From positions 16,411 through 54,160 of the forward strand of contig DLBY01000104.1 of the NCBI GenBank assembly GCA_002480345.1: a stretch of 37,750 nucleotides of DNA, read 5' to 3'. Below the pieces are notes generated by a model. It saw nothing but the letters and a program-made list of their open reading frames with translations. It ran no database searches and was not told where the DNA came from. The stretch is from Phycisphaerales bacterium UBA7812. Its GTDB lineage: Bacteria; Planctomycetota; Phycisphaerae; Phycisphaerales; UBA1924. This document shows, piece after piece, positions 15,072-22,259 of this stretch (within the stretch, counting starts at the first letter, position 1; every line of letters begins with the position of its first letter). The position numbers were made by a program, and so were the translations under genes.

Positions 15072-16097
15072 TCAATAGCTCGAGTGATCCAGCTTTACCT
15101 TGCCCCGGAAGACCCAGTAGATCGTCGCGGTGTACGCGAGCACGCAGGGCATGCCCACCCCCGCGACGACGAGCATGATGCCCAGCGTCTTCTCGCTCGA
15201 GCGGGCGTTGTAGACCGTCAGCCCGTAGGCCGGGTCGATGGTCGAGGGCACGAGGTTGGGGAACAGCGCGACGGCGAACAGGAACGCGAGGGCGGCGATG
15301 GTGCAGCAGGAGCTGACGAACGCGTAGAAGGGCATCTTCAGGTGCATCGCCCGCGGGATGTTCGCGATCGCGAGGACATTGAGCAGCGGGACGATCCAGA
15401 GCGCGGGGACGCGTTCGAAGTTGGACAGGGCGCGGGGCACCTCCGCGACGGTGTAGGCCGTGACGCCGAGGTAGGCGGCGAGGAAGCAGAAGAACGCGCG
15501 CCAGATCCAGCCTCGGGCGCGTTCCTGCAGGTCGCCCTCGGTCTTGAGGTAGACGAAGATCGCGCCGTGCATCGCGAACAGGCAGACCGCGAGCGCGCCC
15601 ACCGCGATCGGGTAGGGCTTGAGCTGGCCGAGCATTCCGTTGTGGACGACGAAGCGGTCGTCCACGGCGATGCCGGTCATGACGTTGCCCGCGGCGACGC
15701 CGAACAGGAAGGGCGCGAGCAGGCTGGAGGCGAAGAACCCGAAGTCCCAGAGCGTCCGCCAGCGCCGGTCCTTCACCTTCGAGCGGAACTCGAGGCTGAC
15801 GGCGCGGAAGATCAGGGCGAACAGCAGGAGCATGAACGCGGCGTAGAACCCGCTGAACACCGTCGCGTACGCGTTCGGGAAGGCGGCGAACAACGCCCCC
15901 CCGAAGGTGACGAGCCAGACCTCGTTGCCGTCCCAGAGCGGGCCGATCGAGTTCATCATCGTCCGCCGCTCGGTGTCGCCCTTCGCGAGGGGGTGCAGGA
16001 TCCCAACGCCCAGGTCGAAGCCGTCGAGGATCGCGTAGCCGATGAGCAGGATACCCAGCAGCGCGAACCAGACGAGTGCCAGCACATCGTGGCTCAC
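15072..16097 (-). CDS. cydB: Cytochrome bd ubiquinol oxidase subunit II
   Basis: Subunit II of the quinol:oxygen oxidoreductase forms, with CydA, the membrane-bound high-affinity terminal oxidase. The 341-residue product begins LALVWFALLGILLIGYAILDGFDLGVG, the CydB hallmark, and has IGPLWDGNEVWLVTFGGALFAAFP, PFLFGVAAGNV and multiple membrane helices. The start is GTG 16097, whose bases overlap the cydA stop as GTGA, so translation is coupled. No CydX-like microprotein was recognised in the 11 bases downstream. Confidence 0.95.
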   Translation of the reverse strand: MSHDVLALVWFALLGILLIGYAILDGFDLGVGILHPLAKGDTERRTMMNSIGPLWDGNEVWLVTFGGALFAAFPNAYATVFSGFYAAFMLLLFALIFRAVSLEFRSKVKDRRWRTLWDFGFFASSLLAPFLFGVAAGNVMTGIAVDDRFVVHNGMLGQLKPYPIAVGALAVCLFAMHGAIFVYLKTEGDLQERARGWIWRAFFCFLAAYLGVTAYTVAEVPRALSNFERVPALWIVPLLNVLAIANIPRAMHLKMPFYAFVSSCCTIAALAFLFAVALFPNLVPSTIDPAYGLTVYNARSSEKTLGIMLVVAGVGMPCVLAYTATIYWVFRGKVKLDHSSY

Positions 16098-17611
16098 GGG
16101 GCACCCCCTTCCCCTGCGAGGCGGGCGGCGGCGGGCGTCGTCTCCCTGTTGTCGCCTGTCTTGGCATCGGTCATCGAATCGGTGTGCCCCACGCGCCCCG
16201 CGGCGGAAGCGAGGTAGCCCGCGCCGTCCTCGGATTCTTCGGGGGGCTGGTGGGGATGGGGGTCGGGGCCGTGCTGGATCTTGCTGTTGAGCACGAAGAT
16301 CCAGACCGCGAAGAGCAGCAGGTAGATCGCGCCGAACATCGCGATGGACCACGCGACCTGCCCCGCCCCGACCGATTCGCTCAGCCCGTCGCTCGTGCGC
16401 AGGCCCTGCATCGGGACGCCGCCTTGCACGGAGGGATAGACGATCCAGGGCTGGCGCCCGGTTTCGGCGGCGATCCACCCCGCTTGGTTGGCGGCAAACG
16501 CGCCGAGCACCGCGAACACATAGACCCACAGCAGCCAGCGCATGCGGAAGACCCGCCCGCCCTTCAGCAGCGGCAGGGTGAACAGCGTGAGCCCGATGAA
16601 GCCCATGCCCAGCCCGATCATCAGGTGGTACATCTGGAAAGGGAGCCAGACCCGGGGTCGTTCGTCGGCGGGGATGTCGTTGAGGCCCGTAACCGGTTCG
16701 TCGAAATCCCAGTGCACGAGGAAGCTCAGCATGCCGGGGATCGCGAGACCGTACTTCACCTCCTGTGTCTCCGCGTCGGGCCAGCCGAACAGGTAGAGGT
16801 CCGCGGGCCCGGTTTCGAAGTGACCCTCGTACGCCGCGAGTTTCGCGGGCTGGGTCTCGGAGACCTGGTGCGCCTGGTCGTGCCCGGTGACGAGGGCGAG
16901 CAGGCTGAAGACCGCCGCGACGACGACGCCGATGGTGAAGCAGCGGCGCGCAAACTGCTCGTGTCGGCCCTTGAGCAGGTACCACGCGCTGACGGAGCAG
17001 ACGAACAGCCCGCCCAGGATCATCGCGCCGACGAGCGTGTGGGTCAGGCGGTCGACGCTGGAGGGGTTGAAGATCATCGCCCAGAAATCCGTGATCTCGG
17101 CGCGCGGCATGATCTCCCCGTGCACGACCTGCTCGACGATGTGGTAGCCCGCGGGGGTCTGCTGCCACGAGTTGGCGACGACGATCCACACCGCGCTGAA
17201 GCACGAGCCCAGGAAGACCATCAGCGCGCTGAAGAAGTGCATCTTCGGTCCCACCCGATCCCACCCGAAGACGAGCACCGCGAGGAAGCCCGATTCGAGG
17301 AAGAACGCGAAGATGCCCTCTGCGGCGAGGGCCGACCCGAAGACATCGCCCACGAAGCGGCTGTAGGCCGCCCAGTTGGTCCCGAACTCGAACTCCATCA
17401 CGATGCCGGTCGAGACGCCCAAGGCGAAGTTGAGCGCGAAGATGCGAGTCCAGAACCGGGCGGCGGCGTTCCAGGTCTCGTCGCGGGTCTTGAGCCAGAT
17501 CCCCTCGATGATGACCATGATCAGGCCCAGCCCGATCGTCAGGGGCGGGAACAGATAGTGGAACATGATCGTGCCGGCGAACTGAAGCCTGCTGAGGATC
17601 TCGACATCCAC
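16094..17611 (-). CDS. cydA: Cytochrome bd ubiquinol oxidase subunit I
   Basis: Subunit I carries the quinol site and the b558, b595 and d hemes. The 505-residue product begins VDVEILSRLQFAGTIMFHYLFPPLTIG, with His18 matching the conserved N-terminal heme ligand. It has FALNFALGVSTGIVMEFEFGTNW, the Q-loop residues QPAKLAAYEG, and GRQPWIVYPSVQG near the C-terminus. The Q-loop looks like the short form. GTG 17611 is preferred: GGGAGG lies about seven bases upstream and the family starts here. The frame also has an ATG at 17680, but that lies inside the palindrome and promoter. The last 60 residues are a hydrophilic tail. It forms an operon with cydB. Confidence 0.95.
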   Translation of the reverse strand: MDVEILSRLQFAGTIMFHYLFPPLTIGLGLIMVIIEGIWLKTRDETWNAAARFWTRIFALNFALGVSTGIVMEFEFGTNWAAYSRFVGDVFGSALAAEGIFAFFLESGFLAVLVFGWDRVGPKMHFFSALMVFLGSCFSAVWIVVANSWQQTPAGYHIVEQVVHGEIMPRAEITDFWAMIFNPSSVDRLTHTLVGAMILGGLFVCSVSAWYLLKGRHEQFARRCFTIGVVVAAVFSLLALVTGHDQAHQVSETQPAKLAAYEGHFETGPADLYLFGWPDAETQEVKYGLAIPGMLSFLVHWDFDEPVTGLNDIPADERPRVWLPFQMYHLMIGLGMGFIGLTLFTLPLLKGGRVFRMRWLLWVYVFAVLGAFAANQAGWIAAETGRQPWIVYPSVQGGVPMQGLRTSDGLSESVGAGQVAWSIAMFGAIYLLLFAVWIFVLNSKIQHGPDPHPHQPPEESEDGAGYLASAAGRVGHTDSMTDAKTGDNRETTPAAARLAGEGGAP

Positions 17612-17669
17612 GAGGGGGCCTCCCTTCGAACCGGACGGGAGCAGCTCGCCGCGAGAGCCCGTCCGACTA

Positions 17670-17704
17670 TTGATAAACAAGAATCATTCTTGTTTGACAA
17701 GAAT
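17670..17704 (-). promoter_or_regulatory. cydA promoter with palindromic operator filling its spacer
   Basis: Reading towards cydA, TTGTCA (17700-17695) and TATCAA (17675-17670) can serve as -35 and -10 at an unusually long 19-bp spacing. The spacer is exactly the palindrome AACAAGAATCATTCTTGTT (17676-17694), and one more matching A/T pair on each side extends the symmetry to 17675-17695. A further direct copy of the half-site, ACAAGAAT, lies at 17697-17704, 20 bp from the first. Long spacers with the operator between the hexamers are known for MerR-family regulators; steric repression (for example Rrf2 or MarR type) is the alternative. The regulator is unknown. Confidence 0.6.
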
Positions 17705-17780
17705 AGGCACGGTGGTCGTCGGATTCTCGGGGTGGGGCAGGAGGCGGGGGTTCGCCGGGCCGATCTCCCTAAACTCGCCC

Positions 17781-18989
17781 ATGCCAGCCTTTCAGTGCAA
17801 ACTCGATTACCAGACCGCCGGCGAGAGCCACGGGCCCGCCCTGATCACCACGATCACGGGGCTGCCCGCGGGTCTCCCGCTCGACCTCGACCTGATCAAC
17901 GGCGAGCTCCGCCGGCGCCAAGGGGGCTACGGGCGCGGCGGGCGCCAGAAACTCGAGACCGACACCGTCGAGTTCCTCTGCGGCGTCCGCCTCGGGAAGA
18001 CCATCGGGGCGCCCCTGGTGCTCAAGATCGCCAACCGCGACAGCCGGCTGGACGACCTCGAACGCACGCCCCCCGTCCACCGCCCCCGTCCCGGGCACGC
18101 CGATCTGTCCGGGTCGATCAAGTGGCTCACCACCGACTGCCGCGAGACGCTGGAGCGGGCGAGCGCGCGGGAGACCGCGAGCCGGGTCGCGGCCGGGGCG
18201 ATCGCAAAGTGTCTGCTCCGCGAGGCGTTCGGCGTCGAGGTCTTCGGCTTCGTGCGCCAGATCCTCGACGCGCGCACGGAGGTCGCCGTCACCGCGGAGA
18301 ACTGGCGGGACCTCATCGCGGCCCGCGACGCGAGCGACACCTACACCCTCGACGAGCAGACGACCGAAGCGCAGCGGGCGATCATCCGCAGCGCCAAGGA
18401 GAACAAGGACACCGTGGGCGGGCATGTCGAGGCGCATGTCTTCAACTGCCCGCCCGGCATCGGGTCGAGCATGGACTGGACGAGCAAGCTGGATGCACGG
18501 ATCGCTTACGCCGTGATGGGCATCCAGGCGTTCAAGGCCGTGCAGATCGGTGCGGGCGTGCGCGCGGGCGAGGTCCTCGGCGGCGACCTGCACGACCCGA
18601 TCACCTACGACGCGTCCAGGATGGACACCCACACGCTCGGGTTCGAGCGTCCGAGCAACAACGCGGGGGGCACCGAGGGGGGCATGACCAACGGCATGCC
18701 GATCGTCGTGACCGGCACGATGAAGCCCATCGCGACGCTGCTCAAGGGCCTTCCCAGCGTGGACCTGAACACGAAGGAAGCGGACCACAGCCAGTACGAG
18801 CGGTCGGATGTGTGCGCCGTCTCCGCCGCGAGCGTGGTGATGGAGAACGCGGTCGCCTTCGAGGTGGCGCGGTGCTTCGCCGACAAGTTCGGCGGGGACA
18901 GCCTCACCGAAACCCGCGTGAACTACGAGAGCTTCCTGCGGCTGGCGCGGTCGTTGCCGTTGGGCGAGCCCGGCTCCGCCCTGGCCTGA
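17781..18989 (+). CDS. aroC: Chorismate synthase
   Basis: AroC makes chorismate from 5-enolpyruvylshikimate-3-phosphate with reduced FMN, the last step of the common aromatic pathway. The 402-residue product has YQTAGESHGPAL (10-21), QGGYGRGGRQ, FLCGVRLGKTIGAPL, RPRPGHADLSG, ERASARETASRVAAGAIAK, GGHVEAHVFNCPPGIGS, NNAGGTEGGMTNG, and a C-terminal region with CAVSAASVVMENAVA. It is somewhat longer than E. coli AroC. ATG 17781 gives the canonical start. It is divergent from cydA with 169 bp between. Confidence 0.96.
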   Translation: MPAFQCKLDYQTAGESHGPALITTITGLPAGLPLDLDLINGELRRRQGGYGRGGRQKLETDTVEFLCGVRLGKTIGAPLVLKIANRDSRLDDLERTPPVHRPRPGHADLSGSIKWLTTDCRETLERASARETASRVAAGAIAKCLLREAFGVEVFGFVRQILDARTEVAVTAENWRDLIAARDASDTYTLDEQTTEAQRAIIRSAKENKDTVGGHVEAHVFNCPPGIGSSMDWTSKLDARIAYAVMGIQAFKAVQIGAGVRAGEVLGGDLHDPITYDASRMDTHTLGFERPSNNAGGTEGGMTNGMPIVVTGTMKPIATLLKGLPSVDLNTKEADHSQYERSDVCAVSAASVVMENAVAFEVARCFADKFGGDSLTETRVNYESFLRLARSLPLGEPGSALA

Positions 18990-19018
18990 CAGCCGTTCAT
19001 CCACACCCCGGCCCGCCA

Positions 19019-19054
19019 GACAGCGTGACGGCCTGGATGTCATGCCGCGCTGTC
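19019..19054. terminator. Possible weak bidirectional terminator between aroC and asnA
   Basis: GACAGCG (19019-19025) pairs with CGCTGTC (19048-19054), enclosing a 22-base loop that can partly pair further (GTGACGGC with GTCATGCC imperfectly). There is no T run on either side and it touches the asnA stop codon, so support is modest. Confidence 0.25.
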
Positions 19055-20204
19055 AGTCCAGCACATGGATGTTCCGGTCCCGGCACATCTCCTTGAGGAT
19101 CTCGGGCCAGACGGTGACGCTCACCTCGCCCAGGTGGGCCTTCTTGAGCAGCGACATGTAGGTCCGTGCCTGCCCGATTCCGCCGCCGATGCTCAGGGGG
19201 ACTTCCTCGTTGAGCACCGCGCGGTGGTAGGGGGTGTCGAGGAGGTCGAGCTGGTCCGACATCTCGAGCTGCTTCTTCAGGGTCTCCGCGTTGACGCGGA
19301 TGCCCATCGAGGACAGCTCGTGCCGGCGCCGGGTGACCGGGTTCCACACGAGGATGTCCCCGTTGAGCCCGTGCATCGTCTTGCCCTTCTTGGTCACGGT
19401 TTCGGTGACCCAGTCGTCGTAGTCCGCCGCTCGCATCTCGTGGGGCAGCCCGTCCTCGAGGGGCCACCCGATGCCGTAGATGAACACCGCGGGGTGGTCC
19501 TGCAGGATCGCGGTCTCCCGCGCCTTGCGGGGCATGTCGGGGAAGCGCTCGAGGATCTCCTCGGCGTGCAGGAAGGTCAGCTCATCGGGCAGGTCGGGCC
19601 AATCCGGACAGTCGAGCACCGGGAACAGGTCGTGCACCAACCCCTCGGCTTCCTTGATGACCTTCCAGATCTTCCTGACCACCCCGGTGAGGAAATCGAG
19701 GGTGCGGTCTTCGGGCCGGATCGTCAGCTCCCAGTCCCACTGGTCCACATACGCGCTGTGGTCGTGGTCGAGGAAGTAGTCCTTCCGCACGGCGCGCATG
19801 TCCGTCAGGATGCCCTGCCCCGGTTTGCACTCGAACTGACGCAGCGCGATCCGCTTCCACTTCGTCGCGGCCTGGACAACCTGCGCGTCGATCGGGTGCT
19901 TGTCGTGATCGTTGCTGATGTGGAACTCGACTGGGGTGCGCGAGCCGTCCCGGTCGAGCATGTCGTTCATGCCGCTGTGCTTGTCGACGATGAGCGGGAC
20001 GGTGACCTTCATCAGGCCCAGTTCCTTGCACAGGTGCCGCTCGATCAGGTCCTTCGCGGCGAACAGCGCCTCCTGTGTCTCGCGGACATCGAGCAGCGAG
20101 GCGTAGCCGGTCGGGAGGACCTTTGCGAGCTCGGTGTAATCGCCGATACCGGGGCCCGCGAGGTCCCGTGTCTTCCGTGTCTTCTTGCGGGTGATGGTCT
20201 GCAT
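19053..20204 (-). CDS. asnA: Aspartate-ammonia ligase (asparagine synthetase A)
   Basis: AsnA makes asparagine from aspartate, ammonia and ATP; it is a class II aminoacyl-tRNA-synthetase-like enzyme. The 383-residue product has LIERHLCKELGLMKVTVPLIV, GMNDMLDRDGSRTPVEFHI, KWKRIALRQFECKPGQGILTDMRAVRKD, SAYVDQWDWEL and the C-terminal LSIGGGIGQARTYMSLLKKAHLGEV. It is longer than the E. coli enzyme owing to a 20-residue basic leader (MQTITRKKTRKTRD) and an insertion around residues 170-260. ATG 20204 is preceded by a strong AAGGAGGT, which decides the start. Confidence 0.95.
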   Translation of the reverse strand: MQTITRKKTRKTRDLAGPGIGDYTELAKVLPTGYASLLDVRETQEALFAAKDLIERHLCKELGLMKVTVPLIVDKHSGMNDMLDRDGSRTPVEFHISNDHDKHPIDAQVVQAATKWKRIALRQFECKPGQGILTDMRAVRKDYFLDHDHSAYVDQWDWELTIRPEDRTLDFLTGVVRKIWKVIKEAEGLVHDLFPVLDCPDWPDLPDELTFLHAEEILERFPDMPRKARETAILQDHPAVFIYGIGWPLEDGLPHEMRAADYDDWVTETVTKKGKTMHGLNGDILVWNPVTRRRHELSSMGIRVNAETLKKQLEMSDQLDLLDTPYHRAVLNEEVPLSIGGGIGQARTYMSLLKKAHLGEVSVTVWPEILKEMCRDRNIHVLD

Positions 20205-20570
20205 ATGACGACCTCCTTCGTGGGATGAACGCGTCATCCCGGGAGGCGGTCGCCGGGGCGAACACCGAAGGCCCCGAGGGGCCCGCCGGGGCGGCCGCGA
20301 CACGGTGTGACGCGGCTGAAGTGCCAAATAGATGATATCGAGGTCCGGCATCAACCTGTTGTGCGAAAGCACGCGCTCGGCATTTTTCTTCGGGGCTCGG
20401 GCCTTGCTCGCGCCGGCGATCCGTGCGAATGTGCTCCGCTTTCTCGATCGGTCGGAATGGAAGTCCGGGCAAGCGCGATATGCTTTGGTGTCCGTTCAGC
20501 CGCGCAAGGCAGAGGGGCGCACCAAGGGGCAGGGTCCGCGCGACGGGCCTCCCCCGTCCGATCGATCCCG
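20205..20570. promoter_or_regulatory. Divergent asnA / DUF2156-GNAT intergenic region with a structured asnA leader
   Basis: These 366 bp hold no convincing gene. Directly upstream of the asnA Shine-Dalgarno is a hairpin, GGGATGA-ACGCG-TCATCCC (20222-20240), and further up GGCCCCGAGGGGCC (20270-20283). Both would be in the asnA leader RNA. An AT-richer patch at 20318-20400 contains a weak minus-strand promoter candidate (TTGATG with TATTTG, 18-bp spacing). No known riboswitch class was recognised. Confidence 0.4.
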
Positions 20571-22217
20571 ATGGACCCCAGCACATCCGAAGCACACCGC
20601 TTCCCCGCCCGCGCCGTTCTCGAGGTCGACGGGCACACCGACACCGCGGCGAGGGCGTTGCTCTCCCCGGTCCCCGACGCGAACCCTGTCGGGCTTGAGG
20701 ACCGGGGGCTCTTCGAGCGCACCCTCCGCGGCGGCGCGGACCGGGACACGACGCTGGGCGAGCCCATCTCCGACATGTCGTTTGTCGCGTCGCACTGCTG
20801 GGGGGCGCCCCTCTCGCTGGTCTGGACGGTGATCGAGGGGCACCTGTGCCTCTTCAGCGCCGCGGACGGGGACCTCTCGATGATGCTGCCGCCGCTGCCG
20901 CTGCATGAGGGGGACGCGGGGCGTCTCGGCGCCGCGATCGGCGCGTGCTTCGAGATCATGGACGAGGCGAACGGCGCGGGCGCCGGCACACCGCGCAGCA
21001 GGATCGAGTATGTCAGCGACCCGGTGCTCGATCGGATCCGCGCGGCGAGCGTGCCGACGCTCTCCGCGACCCCTATGCCGGGCGATTACATCTACCGGCG
21101 CGAGGCGCTCGTCGAACTCGCGGGCGGGGACCTGAAAGCGAAACGAAAGCTCCGCAGCAAGTTCTTGCGCGAGAACCCCGACATCGAGACCGCGGACATC
21201 ACCCCCGCGGATACCGACGCGTGCGTCGAACTGCTGAGCCTGTGGCGGGCGGCGTCCGATCGGCGCCACGAGGGCGAGGCGAACGACCGGCTCATCGGTG
21301 TCGATGTGCTCCGCGAGCGGGACGAGCGCTGCGCGCGTCGGTATCTCGAACTGATCGATGAACTGGGTCTCCCGTCCATGCTGGTCCGCTCGGGCGGACG
21401 GCTCGTGGGATTCACGATCGGGGAGTTCCTCACCCCCTCGATGGCGGTTGTCGCGGTCGAGAAAACCCATCCGGATGTGGACGGCACCCCGCAGTTCATC
21501 TACAGCGAGTTCTGCCGGACCAGGCTCGCGGGCGCGGGCGAGATCAACGCTGGGGATGACTGGGGGATCGACACCCTGCGGTTCACCAAGTCGTCGTACC
21601 GCCCGAGCCGGATGCTGAGCAAGACGCTGCTGGCACGCAACCCGATCAGCGAGATGGGGACGCCCGAGCCCGCGACGGTGCGTCTGCTCCGCTGGAAGAG
21701 ACCGGCGCACACCAAGCCCGAGGCGCAGAAGGTGCTGCCTACTGATGTCCGCCCTGCAACGACCGCGGATACCGACGCGATCCTGGAGATCGAGGCCGCC
21801 GCGTTCACGAGCCCGGCCGACCGATTCAAGCCCCAACAGATCCGGAGACTGATCGAGAATCCGAGGGCCCGCGTCGCGGTGGCGCTGCGTGGGGGCTCCG
21901 TCATCGGATGGAGCGTGGCGCTCATCCGCGCCCACAGGCGGTGGCGCTCGGGGCGGGTCTACAGCGTCGCGGTCCGCCCCGAAGCGGCGGGGACCGGCGC
22001 GGGGCGCGCGCTCATCGGGAGCCTCTTGAACACACTCGAAGCCGAGGGGGTGACGCGGGTGTATCTCGAGGTCCGGGCCGCGAACGCCGCGGCGATCGCC
22101 CTGTACACCTCCGTGGGGTTCCGTCCCCTGCGGACGCTGGAGGGGTACTACACCGACGCGGACGGGACCGAGACCGACGGGCTGCGCATGCTCCGCATCG
22201 CGGGGGCAACGGACTGA
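20571..22217 (+). CDS. DUF2156 (LPG-synthase C-terminal type) domain fused to a GNAT acetyltransferase
   Basis: The protein has 548 residues. The middle (about 165-350) matches DUF2156, related to the catalytic half of lysyl-phosphatidylglycerol synthases: DYIYRREALVELAGGDLKAKRKLRSKFL, a WRAASDRR segment, VGFTIGEFLTPSMAVVAVEKTHPDVDGTPQFIYSEF, and DDWGIDTLRFTKSSYRPSRML. The C-terminal part (about 390-545) is a GNAT N-acetyltransferase of the RimI kind: VRPATTADTDAILEIEAAAF, VYSVAVRPEAAGTGAGRALIGSLL (acetyl-CoA loop) and VRAANAAAIALYTSVGF. The N-terminal 160 residues are unrecognised. No membrane flippase part is present, so a soluble acyl- or aminoacyl-transferase is likely; the substrate is unknown. 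ATG 20571 begins MDPSTSEAHRFPAR; the upstream open frame looks non-coding. Confidence 0.82.
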   Translation: MDPSTSEAHRFPARAVLEVDGHTDTAARALLSPVPDANPVGLEDRGLFERTLRGGADRDTTLGEPISDMSFVASHCWGAPLSLVWTVIEGHLCLFSAADGDLSMMLPPLPLHEGDAGRLGAAIGACFEIMDEANGAGAGTPRSRIEYVSDPVLDRIRAASVPTLSATPMPGDYIYRREALVELAGGDLKAKRKLRSKFLRENPDIETADITPADTDACVELLSLWRAASDRRHEGEANDRLIGVDVLRERDERCARRYLELIDELGLPSMLVRSGGRLVGFTIGEFLTPSMAVVAVEKTHPDVDGTPQFIYSEFCRTRLAGAGEINAGDDWGIDTLRFTKSSYRPSRMLSKTLLARNPISEMGTPEPATVRLLRWKRPAHTKPEAQKVLPTDVRPATTADTDAILEIEAAAFTSPADRFKPQQIRRLIENPRARVAVALRGGSVIGWSVALIRAHRRWRSGRVYSVAVRPEAAGTGAGRALIGSLLNTLEAEGVTRVYLEVRAANAAAIALYTSVGFRPLRTLEGYYTDADGTETDGLRMLRIAGATD

Positions 22218-22259
22218 GCCCGGCGCGCGCTGTTGGCGGCTGGGCCGTGCCCGGCGCGA

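Noticed and set aside
17612..17680. Longer cydA starting at ATG 17680
   Set aside because: This would place the start inside the palindromic promoter and add residues absent from the family; GTG 17611 has GGGAGG at proper distance.
17694..17699. Perfect TTGACA on the plus strand as an aroC -35
   Set aside because: No acceptable -10 hexamer lies 16-18 bp downstream; the bases are better explained by the cydA-directed promoter and its palindrome.
16076..19096. A 1006-codon plus-strand open frame crossing cydAB and aroC
   Set aside because: It runs antisense to cydAB and then in another frame through aroC, both of which are clear genes; its composition is typical of a shadow frame.
20205..20300. 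Possible riboswitch upstream of asnA
   Set aside because: Hairpins are present but no known aptamer core was recognised; kept only as a structured leader.
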